Positions 36,251-49,889 of a DNA stretch of 64,000 bases are shown piece after piece. A program made the position numbers and the translations under genes. The notes beneath the pieces are model-generated. The model was given only the letters and a program-made list of their open reading frames with translations. It had not been told where the DNA came from and searched no databases. Source of the stretch: Hyaloscypha bicolor E (lineage: Eukaryota > Ascomycota > Leotiomycetes > Helotiales > Hyaloscyphaceae); contig NW_020194627.1 in assembly GCF_002865645.1 (NCBI RefSeq), positions 1,240,001 through 1,304,000 of the forward strand, written 5' to 3'. Numbering within the stretch: the stretch's first letter is position 1; each line of letters begins with the position of its first letter.

Positions 36251-39115
36251 AATATAATAAATATATTAATTAAAATAAATTTATAAATAATGAATTAGAT
36301 TTTTTTATTTTAATATTTTTAATAATTAATTAATTTTATATTTTATATAAATATAATTTAAATCTTATATAAAATTCAATATATCTTTTTTTTATATAAT
36401 TTATATATATTTAAATTAATATTTTAAATTAATATTCTTTAATTTTTTAAACTTATTTATATTAGTTTTTATTTAAAATACTTATATTATTAAAATTTAA
36501 TAATTAAAAATATTAAATTCTTTTTATATAATTCAATATTATATATTATATTTTAATTTTAAATTTATTATAAAAGAATTTATTAAAAAAAGTTTTATTA
36601 AATTTAAAATTTAAAAGAAATTATATATAAAATATAAATTAAGAAAATAGTTTTAACTTATTTATAAATAATTTTATATATTTATAAGCTATTTTCTTTC
36701 TTATATAATTTATTAAAAGTTTATAAAAAGTTTATTACTAAAAAGTATTATTTAAAGCTATTTGAAATAAGTTTAGGGTAAAATTATTATTGGCCCCAAA
36801 GCTTATATAGGGCCGCTAGTAATAATTTTAGTAAAGCGGCTCTAAATTTGTTTTTTTTTTATATTATTTTATATTTAGGCTATTCTAAATAATTGGCTTA
36901 TAGGACTTCCTAAAAAAAAAGCTAGTTATATAAGAAATACTAGAGTTATTTTTTTCTAGAAAATTATATATTAGAATATAATTATATTTAAATCTTTAAA
37001 GTTAAGCTTAAAATAAAAAGTAAAAAGCTTAAATATCTTTCTCTATATTTTAATAGTTCTAAAATATAAAAGGCTTTTATTATAATTTTTAAGAAGCTAG
37101 CTAGCTTTTAAAACTTTTTAAAAAATACAGATTATATAAGAAATACTAAAAAAAAGGCTAGCCTTATATTATTTTTTTCTTCTTTTTTATTACTTTTATA
37201 TTTACTACTTTTTCTTTTATTTATATTATAAATTCTTTTTACTTTTATATTATTTATAGGCAAAACTAGCCTGCTTCTAACTTTATTATAAAATAAGGCA
37301 AGTTATATAAAATCTATAATTACTATTAAATTAATATATTTTCTCTTTTCTAACTTAACTAATTTATTAATACGCCCGAAATACTATTAATTATATTTAG
37401 TAATATTCTATTTTATAAGAACTTAATTCGAATATTCTTTCTATTTTCCGGTAATATTAATAGTTAATTATAAATATTTCTATAAATAAACTAGTCTTAT
37501 AATACTAGTAATAGATCTATTAACTATTTATTATAATTCTAATTAATATTATAAATAATTCTTTTATTAACTTACCTATTATATAGTCTCTTGCCTTTCT
37601 TTTCTATTTCTGACTAGCTTTTATATATATAACTAATCTGCTTATAAATTGCTATATAGCTTATAAAGTCCTCTATTTTAGTTATATAAATAGTTTTTTT
37701 AAGGCCTATTATAAAAGAATAATATAATACTTCCTTTAATTTATAAACCTTTTCTATATTTCTCTTATCTCTTTATAAGTAATAATTTATTTTATTAGGT
37801 CTTTTAAATAAATATCCGATTATATAATTATACTTTTGCTTTTATATTAATTAAATATAAGAAGAATATATAAATTAACTTCTTTTATAAAATCTAGTAC
37901 TTTTAGATTTATAATAAGCTCTTTTATTTATAAGGCCTATTATAGCCTGCTTTATATATTAAATTCTTTTTTATATAACTTTTCTTTTATAATTTACTTT
38001 TTATAACTAATATATAGGCTATTAACTTCTTTTATTTGAATTATATAGTTCTTTTATAGCTTATAAATATATTTATAAATTGTAATCTGTTTATTATAGT
38101 CTATAAAACAACCTATAAATATCTTATAAGCTAGTAAACTAATTTCCGGATTTTATTTAATTTATAAATATATTTAATTTTTAAATTATATACTAATTAT
38201 TATTATAAGAACCTTCTAATAAATAATAAGATTATAGCCCTTATTTTAAATAAATATATAAATATAAGCTATTATAATCTAATACTTATAATCTATAAAA
38301 TAAACTATAAGTATTTATAAATATATATAATTAATATTATATATATAATATTTATTTTATTTTATTATATTTTGCTTTTTTTATATAATATCCCGAAATA
38401 GTACTATAATTTATAGTTATAGAACTATAATAGAATTTATTAATAAATCTTTTACTAATATTCTTTCTATATTTATTTAGTTTTCTTTTTATTTTTTTAT
38501 ACTAGCTATTTTTTTAATAATATATTATTAATATATATATTACTTATAAAACTGTTTTATTTAACTAGCTTTATTTATACTAATAGAATATTTATATAAA
38601 TAATAATTACTTTATATAATAGTTCTTTTAAAACTTAATAATTATTATATAATACTTTAATAAATTAAGCTTCTTTATTATTTTTATAACTAATTTATAC
38701 TAGTCTTAAATTATATACTATTTTTTAAATAAATAATAAGTAATTAATTATTTAGATCTTTTTTATTAGATCTTTATATTAAAAATAAAAAAATTATTTA
38801 TAAATTTAAAGAATTATTTTTTTAAATAATATATAAGCTATATTTATATAATTAAATACTAGAAATATAGTTTTTTTATATATATATTTACTTTTATTTT
38901 TTAAAAGAAATACTATTTTCTTAATTTCCGATTTAGTTAATAAAATTATTTATATTAAGCTTTTAGATTTATTATAGAATTCTATAAATAAACTTATAAT
39001 TATAATAACTAGTTAAATGTTTTATAAATTATATAGTTTTAATAATAATTTAAAAGCCTTATATATAGTTTATAAAACATTTATAGCCTTATTTATATAT
39101 TAGAAAAGATTTTTT

Positions 39116-39222
39116 AAAATATTTATAACTATTAAAATATTTATAACTATTAAAATATTTATAACTATTAAAATATTTATAACTATTAAAATATTTATAA
39201 CTATTAAAATATTTATAATAAC
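39116..39222. repeat. Minisatellite, 18-bp unit, about 6 copies
   Basis: AAAATATTTATAACTATT is repeated head to tail about six times with almost no variation; the last copy has a small internal extension. It lies in repeat R2, and no such expansion is evident in the related stretch near 49890-50000. Confidence 0.9.
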
Positions 39223-42200
39223 TATTAAATTATTTTATATAATTTATATCTTTTCTAGAAGTTCTATTTATATATTTATATAAATAATTAAATATATTTA
39301 TAAATATATTTATAAGAAAATAGATTATATAATTATTATTATTTTAGAAATAAATAATAAGATTATCTAATATTTTTAGGCTTAATATATAAGTTTTATA
39401 AAAGCTTTTTAATATTTATTTAAATATTTAATATATTAGAGGTTTCTTTTAATTTAATATTTTATAATTTATTTTATAGCTAATTTCTTATTTAAATAAG
39501 TTATAAATAGAACTATAAATATCTATTTAATTTTAATAGCTTTCTTTAAATATAATATAACATATAAAAATAATTATTAATATTTATATTATATTACTTA
39601 TATTACTTATAGTTTAATAGAAAATAATTAAAAATATTTTTAATATTTTAATAAAATAATTCAATTAATAATTAGTTATAATTTATAAATACTTTTTCTT
39701 ATAAATATTTACTAATAACTAATTATAAATATATAAGTAATTTAAAACTAATATAAGAAGTATTTCTATAATAATTCAGCTTATAAACTTATTTATAATT
39801 TATTAATTAATTTTCTATTATCTTTAATTAATTCTTATTATAATTATAGCCTTTTTTTTATTTAATTTTAGTCTTATAAACTTCTAGTAAATATTTATAA
39901 ATATTACTTTATTTAAAAATATTTTTAATTAGACTATAAGCTATTATATAGCTAATTTATAAATTAATTATATATATAAAATATTACTAATAACTATAAT
40001 ATAAGTTTAATTAAATATAAACTAGTATTTTTGCTTTTAAATAATTATAATAATAATTACTAATTATTTATAAACTATTTACTTTTATTTATAAAGCTTA
40101 AATAATACTAATAAAATATTTCTTTATAAGATTCTTTATTACTATTATTATAGCTAAAGTAAAATAATTCTATATATAATATTAATAAATATTATAGTTT
40201 TTTTTCTTTTAAATAAATATATATTTTATTTCTAATTTCGAATTCTATTTAAGCTTAATAAATTATTTATAAATATAATTACTAAAATAAACTAGCTCAA
40301 AGCTTTCTTATAATCTATAAATCTAATTATCTAAAATAAAATATCTATATAATATAAATACTATTTTAAAATAATATATTAACTAATAATTAATTTATAA
40401 TTAGTTATAAATAATATTCTTCTTAAAAAATATATTTATAATATTTTAAAAAAAAACTGTATTTAAATTTTATTAATAATTCTATATAATTTATAGGCTA
40501 ATATAATATAGGCCTATTTATAATAAATATAAATCTAGCTATAATTTTAATAATTATTATTATAAATTAATATATAGATTTATAATAATTTATTTAAATA
40601 GAATTTTATAAATAAAATTAATAGTTTTTTATATAATCTATTTCTAAATAAGCAAATTATACTTTTGCCTTTTATTTTATATATTAAATTAGTTATAAAT
40701 CTAATTAATTATATTTATTTATAAATGTAATTTTTATAGGCTATATATAAGTAATTCTATTAACTCTAAATAATATAGGCTATAAGCTTAATTAAATAAT
40801 TCTAAATATATTTTATAATAAATTTAAGTTATATAAATAAAGCAAATTCTGAAATTATAAAATTATTATTAGAGATTTTATAAAATATCTATTTACTAAA
40901 TTTATTTCTTTTAAAGCTATAATTTAAAATTAGTATATTTATAATACTTTTATAGAATTTCTATTTATAAAAAAGCATTATAATAAATTATAAATATTAA
41001 TATATAATTTCAATTTTTTTTAATTTAAATATAATTACTAAATAATAACTTTAATAGCTAATTATAAATAATTTTATAAATTAGTAATTATCTTTTATAT
41101 TTTTCTATAAATAGTTTCTATTTATTTTATTTTTTATAATAATTATTAATAAATTAGAAAGCTAATTATTTAAATCTAATAAAAATAAATTTATAATTAT
41201 TAGTTTTTTTTATAGCTAGGTCTATATAATAGCCTTATAAATTATTTTATAAATAAGGCTTTATATTCTTTTATTTTCTAATATAAATTATATATATAAT
41301 ATAATATATTTAAAAATATTATAAAATCTTATTTAGCTTTTAATTTATTTATAAATAACTTTATATATTTATAGGCTATTTTTCTTTTTATATTATTTAT
41401 AAAGAATTTATATTTAATTTATATATTTATTAAAAGCCTTTATTAAATTATATAACTTTAACTAATATTTTTATTATATAATATATTTCTTTTAATTTTA
41501 ATTTTATTTAAAATAAATTTAAAGTAAAATTATTAATTAATTTTAGAGCTTATATAGGGCTACTAATTAATAATTTTAGTAAAATAGCCCTAAATATATT
41601 TATATAATACTATTATATAATTAAATTATTTATTAAAAAACTAATTATATAAAAAATACTAAAAATTTGAATTTAAAGCTTATATTTATATTAATTTCAT
41701 ATATTACTTGGCCTTTTATTTAGCTTATAATTATATAAATATAAATTCTTTTCTATTATATTATTATACTAATTATAAATAATATTTTTAATATAATAGA
41801 TTTCTTTTAAATTTTAAAAGAAACCTATATAAAATATATTTATAATATAAAATCTCTTTTTTCTTTTATTTCTTTTATTTATATATTTAATTACTAATTT
41901 TTTTAGGTTAAAAAAGCTATAAGGTACTTTTTTCTTATAAATATTAATTTAAATATTTTTTTAAAAGATTTATACTAAATTAATATAGTTTTTTATAAGT
42001 AAAAATAATTCTTAATCTTAAAAACAAATTTATTAAATCTATAATAAACTAGATATAGTCTATAGCTAGCTAATAAAGGCTATTTCTTTTATTATAATTT
42101 TTTATTACTTTTTTTATTACTTTTATTTATTTATTAGTTTTTATTTATAGTTTAAAAACTAGCTTATTTATAATTTTAGTCTAATAAATATTAAATATAA

Positions 42201-42906
42201 GAATTATATAATAAAATACTAGATATTAAAAGTAATTATAAATATAAATTAATAATTTAAGTTTTATTATAAAAAAGAAAATATAATAATAAATAATTTA
42301 TAAATATTTCTATTTTTTTTATAAATACTTTTTAAATAAAAAAATCTATAAGCTTATAACTTTTATTAAAATATAAAAATATATAATTCTATATTTATTT
42401 TAATATTTATAAATTATATTAAAGATAAATATACTAATTTTTTTATAATCTTTATTACTTCTAAATTTATAAAAAGCTATTTTACTATTAAAAATTCTTA
42501 AAGCTAAGCTTATAAAGAATTCCGGCTTTTATTTAATAATCCTTTTTATAATTTAAATTATATTACTAATTTATAAATATAATACTATTTATTATTTAAT
42601 TATATTATTCTTTATAATTTTTATAAAATATTTATAAACTATAATTCCTTTATATAGATTTATAAAATAGCCTAAAAGTAATTAGCTAGCTAAATAAATT
42701 ATTTTCGAATTCTTTTTACTTTATATATATATCTAATTCTCTAATCTAGAATAAATTATTATTATAAGAACTTTTTTATAGCTATAGATCTAATAGAAAT
42801 TCTTTTAAATAAGTTTATAAATAAAAGTTAATATAATATTTTTCTTATAATTTATAAGTCTAGCTATTAAAATCTATAACTTTATTAAATAATTATTATT
42901 TATATA

Positions 42907-43005
42907 ATATATATATTATTTTATTATATATATTATTTTATTATATATATTATTTTATTATATATATTATTTTATTATATATATTATTTCATTATATAAT
43001 AAATA
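42907..43005. repeat. Minisatellite, 17-bp unit, about 5 copies
   Basis: ATTTTATTATATATATT recurs with a 17-bp period about five times, and the last copy carries a C. It sits at the edge of the region where RIP bias fades. Confidence 0.9.
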
Positions 43006-43179
43006 TAAATAATATTACAAAATAATTCTATAAGATATTTATTATATCTATTAATAAATCTATTTAAAGTAATAATTTTTTAATTAATTTTATTTATATA
43101 TTTATAATTATAAAATATTTTTTTTCTTTTATATTTATTAATTCTTTTAGTAATATATTATAAATACTTTTATTATTTC

Positions 43180-43897
43180 ATTATTTTAAAAGTCTGATAG
43201 TTCTTAATTAGTCTTTGTGTATATTAAGAATAAGATTTCATAGTATAATTGTTCTTTACGGGTAGATTAATGAATTTGAAGTATTCATTGTTTTGTATTT
43301 ATAATGTACATATTTTAATAACTACATCTGAATTTTTAATATTTATTTTGTTTATTTTTTTTATTGTATTATATAGTATTTTTATAACGGTGAGTAATTT
43401 TGAATAGCTTTCTTTATAAATTTTAATTTGTATTTATGTAGTTGATTATTTTAGAAAGCTTATCTTTTTATCTATTTTTATAAGTTATTATCTCGAGAGA
43501 TAGCGCAGAGATTTTTATTTAAAAGCTCTTATTGAGTTGTATTTGAAGATGTTTATGAATGGTAGCTAATAATTTTATTTTTTGTAATATTTGTAATTTA
43601 ATTGATTAAAAGTCTTTGGTTTATAGTATTCTAATATAATATTATTATTTTTATATTATTTTTATATTAGGTCTTTATTGATTATTTTATATGTAATTTT
43701 TGTTGGTTTTTATTATAGGTTTTATGCTGTATCTGGTATTATTATAGTATATTCGGTATTTAATTCTCTGCTTAGTGGTTTTCGTATTATGTTAGTATTT
43801 AGTGTCATTATATTTTCATCCAAATTTAAAAATATTTATTTAAATATATTAAGATATAATATTATAAGATGTTTTTATTAATTAAGTTTTAGCTCAG
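43180..43897. other. AT-rich but not RIP-biased flank of assembly gap
   Basis: Although AT-rich, this stretch is full of TpG and GpT and lacks the TpA monotony seen elsewhere. The 67-codon frame at 43678-43881 is hydrophobic and unlike any family known to me. It could be a genuinely different sequence (organelle-like composition) or poor-quality contig end; no gene is called. Confidence 0.5.
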
Positions 43898-43997
43898 NNN
43901 NNNNNNNNNNNNNNNNNNNNNNNNNNNNNNNNNNNNNNNNNNNNNNNNNNNNNNNNNNNNNNNNNNNNNNNNNNNNNNNNNNNNNNNNNNNNNNNNN
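43898..43997. other. Assembly gap, exactly 100 N
   Basis: A run of 100 N, the convention for a scaffold gap of unknown size. The left and right parts of the window are therefore joined by scaffolding, and the true distance is unknown. Confidence 0.99.
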
Positions 43998-44440
43998 TCA
44001 GAAAATGATTTTATGTTCTTTCAATTGATTTTCATAAGATCGAAATCTTAAGATATTATACCGAATATCGAAATTATATGCCATGAAATCAGTTTAGATA
44101 TTAATTATTTTATGATCTTTATCTTGGATAATGGAGTCATTATAATATACTTAAAGCTTAATAATATATTTAGCGGAATAATTTAATTCTTGATGAGCTC
44201 CTTTTCATAGATTATTTAATTATTATATTATATAGAAATAATCTATATATGGTTATCTTCTCTCTAATATCTTTCAATTTATTTAATTTCTTCTTAATTT
44301 AGGGACGATTGAAGATCATTTACTTTAATTTCGATTATTTACGGGAATTCATAGATTTAATTAATATTTGATAATATATTTAATCTAGATTATCTCTTTA
44401 TTCAATTTAGTATTTATCTTAGTCTTTATGCTATCATATC
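43998..44440. other. Right flank of gap, not RIP-biased
   Basis: TpG and TpC are frequent, as on the left of the gap. Copia-2 RNase H can be followed on the minus strand to about 44440, where the match stops and the composition changes together. Confidence 0.5.
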
Positions 44441-47400
44441 TAAGTAAATAATATTAGTATATCTAGTTCTATTTACTAGAACTAGAATATATCCGATTTA
44501 GGAAAAGAGATCTTTATTATTTATAAATATAATTAAATATAAGAACTTCTTTACTAGTTTTATGAATCTCAGTCTTCTAGTAATATTCTCAATTTGCTAT
44601 TAAATATATTTATTAAGTATTTTTATATTAGTTTCCGAGGATTTAATAGCTTAAGTAGTAATTAATAGGTTATATAAAGCTTCTAGTTAATAGACTAATA
44701 TAATATATATTTCTCTAGTATATTAGGTAATATATTAGTCTTTAATAGAGAGATCTTAATAAATAGTACTCCTATTACTTATAATAGTAGTATTTTTTAT
44801 AGAAATAGTTCGGAGGTTTTTATACTAGTATTCTTATATAAGAGTAATTTCAGTAATATTCGTATAAATAATACCTCTATTAAACTTGAGATTATAGTTA
44901 GAAGTAAGGTATTTATATTCCTTAGCCAAGAACTTAATCTCTTAAAGCTTTAGTTACTTTGCCTTTATAAAATTATTAGTTCCGATAAATAGGGTATTAT
45001 TAGTTTAAAGGCTAATAATTCCGAAGAATTACTTACTATAAAAAAGATAAGAATTATAAGTTAACTATTTTATAAAAAGCTTATTAATATAATAGAAATA
45101 GTAAGTCTTAAACTAGTAGTTTCTAGCTTCTAGTATATTATATAGTGGTTTTATAATCTTTAGAATAGAATTATTTTTTAGATTCAGCTTTCTCGTAAGC
45201 TTATAAGGTGAGTTAATATAAAAATTATAGTTAAGTAAGGTTATTAAATAGATATAAGCTTGCGAGATATTATATAAATATAATTCTATAATATCTATTA
45301 TTATAATAATAATACTAAGAATAATTCTCTGGCTAATATATTAAATAATAGATAATTATATTAATATTATATATTTCTTACTATTATTATAAGTTTGAAT
45401 AACTAGTCTCGATTTTTTAAACTCTCTCTCTATACTCTTATTCTTAATCTCATTAATAAACCGGAAGTTAAAGATATATATCTCTTTTAGTATTTGAGAT
45501 CTGGAAGTAACCTTAAATATATTCTTTTCTAGGAGGCTAGTAACTTTAATTTAGTAGAAGTCCTTATATAGGTTATTGTCTTATAGGAATACTATAAAAT
45601 CCGGGTTCTTATAAAAGTATCCTCTGCTATACTTTAGTAAAATAGCAGAAATAGCAGGAGAAATTATATCTGTATTACTTTTAGCCTTACTATAAAGTTC
45701 GGAAATAGTTTTAGATTTAGAGCCATTAGTAATAACCTTAATATTCCCTATATAAAAGGGCTTTATAGAAGTTAACCGGAAGATAATATTACTATATAGT
45801 AGAGCTAGTATATAGTTCTCCCTATTAATAGCTACTAGTTTATATGGCTTATTTTAACTATTAGGTTAACTAGTATTCTCTTTATATTATATAAAAATAT
45901 CCGAATTCAAAAGAAGTTTATAGATATTAGTAGTACTAGAACTATTTTAGGTATTTAGGATATTTGTAATCTGGTATCTAGCTTAAAACTTTTGAATTTC
46001 TATTATTATTTTCTTAAATATTACTAATTACTATAATATAATTAGTAATAGAATATTATATTTAGTTATTCGGAATAGTATACTATAAACTAAAAGAATT
46101 AAAATAATATTATCGGATCTAGCAGAACTATTAATAGCCTTAAAAGCTATTTGAAATATAGTATTCTTATTAATTCTATTAATTTTAGCTATAATAATAA
46201 GATAAGTATATTAAATTAGGCTATAATAGTATTCTATAATTCTAATAGAATTATAAGCTTTTATAGAAATGATTTTAACCTTAATACTTATAGTATTTAT
46301 AAGCTAAGTAAACTTCTTATTAGTAAACTACTTTCCGGTATCTGCTATAATCTAATTAGGAGGGCCTAAATAGATATTAATTTAATACTATTTTAAAGTA
46401 TCTCAAATATATAATATACTAATATTTTAAAGCTATTAGCCGGCGTAATATTAAATACCTTTATTAATAATATAGAATATAGGCTTACCGGAAATATAGA
46501 AAATATTAATAATAATAAAGTAGTTAAAACTAATATTATTTCTTAGATTAAACTTAAATTATTCTAGTAATTATCCGAATTTCTGGTATTACTTATAGTA
46601 TTTTATAAGGTATTTAAGAGCTTTTATATTAATATTATAGCCTGTTTATTCTAGTATATTTCGGAGCTTACTAATAAATAAATAACTAAAATAGTAATAT
46701 AGATATTATAATTCGATTTCTATAAGAAAGCAGGAGTTATAGGTAAAGAATTCGGAAATAAAGCTTTATAATATAGTATTCTAAAGTAGGAAAGAATATC
46801 TAAAACATTATATTACAGATATAAAGTATCTAGTAAAAGTAATAAGATAATTAGTGAGATTATTAAAATAGACCTCTAGCTTGTCTATATTAGCTCAGCT
46901 AAGTAAAAATAGAGTCTTTATAAGTATAATATAGAATTATATTTACCTAATTAGTATTCTTATTATTATAGATCTAATAAAGAATATAGATCTAATACTA
47001 AACTAAATATTAACTTGACCTTTAATGGTTTTATTAAGTTTAATACTATTATTAGTCTATTATAAAGCTTAGAATTAGTTAGAACTAGTAATTAAGAATC
47101 TAGAGGCTCCGGTATTAATTATAATTCTATAAAAGTAATAAGTATTATATCTTAATATATTATTAATTATAAATATCTAAGCGTTTTTTTATTTATTTAG
47201 TAGGTTCTAATATATAGTTTTCGCCTATTATCTAATATATAAGGGAAAGAGAAGTAAGGTTATTTATAAGAGTATTAGTTATAGAAATAGTAAAAGCAGG
47301 AGCTATAGAAGCGGCTAGAAAGCTTTTAATAGAAATAAAATAGAAATTAGAATAATATTTCTTTTCTTTATTCATTTCTGCTAATAAGGCTTTAAAAGCA

Positions 47401-48880
47401 TTATTTACTAGTTTGTTCTTATTACTTTTATTATTTTCTTTTTTTTAAATTTAGTAATATACTATATATAAGTATTACTAAAGCATTTATTAAAGTTATA
47501 AGTATTTCGGAATCTAAATTAGTAAATGTTTTTACTCTTAAATCGAGCCTTCTTAATCTCTTATTTCTCTAGTATATACTTCTATAAGCAGTATTTGAGT
47601 CTCTTATATATAAAATATAGCTTCGAAATATAATTATTATAATTATAGAACTTGAAGTAGTTATTATAGGTTCTGAAATTATAGCTAGGTCTATATTAAT
47701 AATTTCCGGATAAATAATAGCTTAAAAGATTTTAAGAATAGTATTATTAATTAGTAAAGAGGATCTCGGTATTAATCTATTATTTCTTCTTATAAGTAGT
47801 AATAAATAATTAGAGCTTATTAATAAGTTAGCCGAGATTAGAAAAAGAATCCGAAACTATATATTAGTATACTAGTATATCTTAATAGAAAGTAATAATC
47901 TTATTATATAGGAATTCGGTATTTTATAAGGCAGGTACTAGTCTGTATTATAATTTATATAGGTTATTAATTAGTAATTAGACAAGCTTAAATATTGTCT
48001 TTTCGGAATATTAAGCTATTATAGTTACTATTATAGTAGTATTTCACTTATCTAAGTTTTAATATTAGAAACTAGGGCTTTTAAAAAAGCTATAAATATT
48101 TATATAGGCCTCTTTATATATATATATTAAAAGAGCTAGTTATTATAAAAGTAATCTTATACTAGTTCCTTTAATATAATAGAGAAAGCTCTTACTAATA
48201 CCTTTTATAGAAGCTCTATATATTAGTAAATATTAAAGAAAATAGCAAGTTTTTAGTTAAAATTACTATTAGTTCTATTATATTTCTATACCTTAATATA
48301 TATTTTTACTATTTAAAGAGTTATTTAAAAGTAGTAAAGATAATAAGAGATTATTAGTTTTGGCTCTCTATAGTCTAGTACTAGTAGAAGTAATTATAAA
48401 TAATAAAGAAGTAGTAGGTAATAAAGAAGTATAAGTAATAATTGGTTTAATATATTAATTTCTTATAATATTATTATTTAGAGATATATATAATAAGGTA
48501 ATAGGGCCTGCTTTAAAGTTTTATTTAATAATAATAATAATATTAGTAGTTTAGATATATTATTCTTCTCTCTAAATAATATTAACTAAGAACTATATAA
48601 TAGTAAAGTAATTATAGTTATATTTAATATAAATATTACTATATTATAAAGTAGCTTATAATTAATATAATATATATTAATCTAGTTAATTAAATATCTC
48701 GAGATTAAAATTACTAAAATCCTTCTTAAATAATTCCCAGAGGTTCTTATTAGTTAACTTTTCTAACTTATACTAGAATATTCTGGTATTAAGGTAATTT
48801 AGGATTTTCTTATAATTAGAGCTAGCTAGGTTAATATTATTCTTCTATTTCTTTATCTGCTTATATCTATTCCAAAGGTT
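44440..48880 (-). mobile_element. Ty1/copia-2 retrotransposon, minus strand, RIP-broken
   Basis: Read right to left: gag from about 48870 (NLWELFKKDFSNFNLEIFN), then protease. The integrase core shows IIADTGKQFTNKKFT with Asp 46340-46342 kept, and IEAYNSIRIIEYYY with the catalytic Glu kept. The integrase C-terminus is at about 45850-45720. Reverse transcriptase (about 45560-44700) has DIIELYLYNISQAYIY, KPLYNILEARNY and a TNNTLF box at 44996-45001 where the DD pair is expected. RNase H entry is near 44500 (FINNKDLFS). This copia type is distinct from copia-1. The 3' end is lost in the region next to the gap, and no LTR pair could be paired. Confidence 0.8.
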
Positions 48881-49889
48881 TACTATCCCGAATCCTTAGG
48901 GCTAAGCCCTCTCTAGTATATATATATAGTTTATATTAAAAAGGGTTCGAAGATAAGGTAGTTTATAGTAGGTTTATAAAAAGGGTTTAGTAGTAAAGGT
49001 ATTTAGATACCCAGATATCTAGTTCAGATACCAGGTTTAGATACCTGGTTTAGATACCAGATACTAGATGCCTGGTTCAGATATTAGATACTAGATACCC
49101 CAGATACCTAGAAATATTAAAGGTATTAAAGTAAATATTTCGCTCTTAAATATTTCGTCTATAATAAGAAATTTAAGAAGTGAAATATTATAATTCCGAG
49201 AGGATCTAAAGCTCGAAGGACTCGATTTAATAGTAAAATCAAAGTAGTAGTTAAAGAGCTTTAAGAATATATATAAGATATATATTCCGGGGAGAATATT
49301 CTATAGATATAGGTATTATATAAGTAGAAAAGATGGTTTCCGAAAAGGTAGTCTTGGAGCTAAAAGAAGTTAGTTTTAAAAGATAGTAGAAATTAAATAA
49401 ATAAATAGTTAAATGGCTAACTACTTATTAATTAGCAAGAATTAGAGTCTTTTCTTTTAGGCTACCAGATGCTTTTTTATAAAGTTAATAAGTAATTTCT
49501 CTCTTTAATATAGCTAGATTAATATTACTAAGGGCTACCGGATACCTCTTTTAATATAACTATTCTGTCTCTAATCTATAAGTACTAACTAATTAGTATT
49601 AGTTTACTAGTAATATATAGTACTATTATATAGGTACGAAAATACTAGTTATATTAGTTAGTAAAGTTATTATTATTTAGAAGTAGAGATTATAGTATTA
49701 ATATATAATTCCTAAATCTGCTAAGCCTAAAGGGGTCTAGTTTACTAGTCGAGTTACTTATAAGACACAAGGTTATATAACTATATCCCGTATCCCATAT
49801 CTTATTATTTATATCCCGTATTCTATATCTTATAACTATATATATAACTCTTAAAGAAATAGCTATATTAATAATTATAATTTATAAAA
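48881..49889 (-). other. Leader/5' LTR region next to copia-2
   Basis: Moderately AT-rich and less mutated than its surroundings, with no gene. It contains the GATACC minisatellite (49002-49110) and purine-rich stretches. It is upstream of copia-2 gag and may include its 5' LTR; the matching 3' LTR would fall in or beyond the assembly gap. Confidence 0.45.
49002..49110. repeat. Degenerate minisatellite, 13-bp unit (TAGATACCTGGTT)
   Basis: About eight imperfect units of TAGATACCTGGTT/CAGATACCAGGTT type follow one another; some are 10-14 bp. CCTGG and CCAGG variants alternate, so adjacent units can pair as short palindromes. Confidence 0.8.

Larger units (their letters stand above)
36300..43180. 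repeat. Repeat R2, long copy, family unknown
   Basis: The part at about 39180-40830 matches about 49890-51480 in the same orientation, sharing for example a TTTCTTTAAATATAATA block and TATTTTATAATTTATTTT. Within R2 a marker, GCTTATATAGGGC followed by a CTA..TAATAATTTTAGTAAA block, occurs at about 36775-36850 and again at about 41525-41600, so a direct repeat lies 4.75 kb apart. These could be LTRs of an unrecognised element or a tandem duplication. A minus-strand reading near 37950-37150 gives Lys/Arg-rich protein with RIP stops, but no domain could be named. The AT content here is the highest in the window. Confidence 0.6.

Noticed and set aside
43678..43881. 67-codon hydrophobic frame
   Set aside because: Next to the assembly gap in sequence of doubtful quality; no recognised family and no context supporting a gene.
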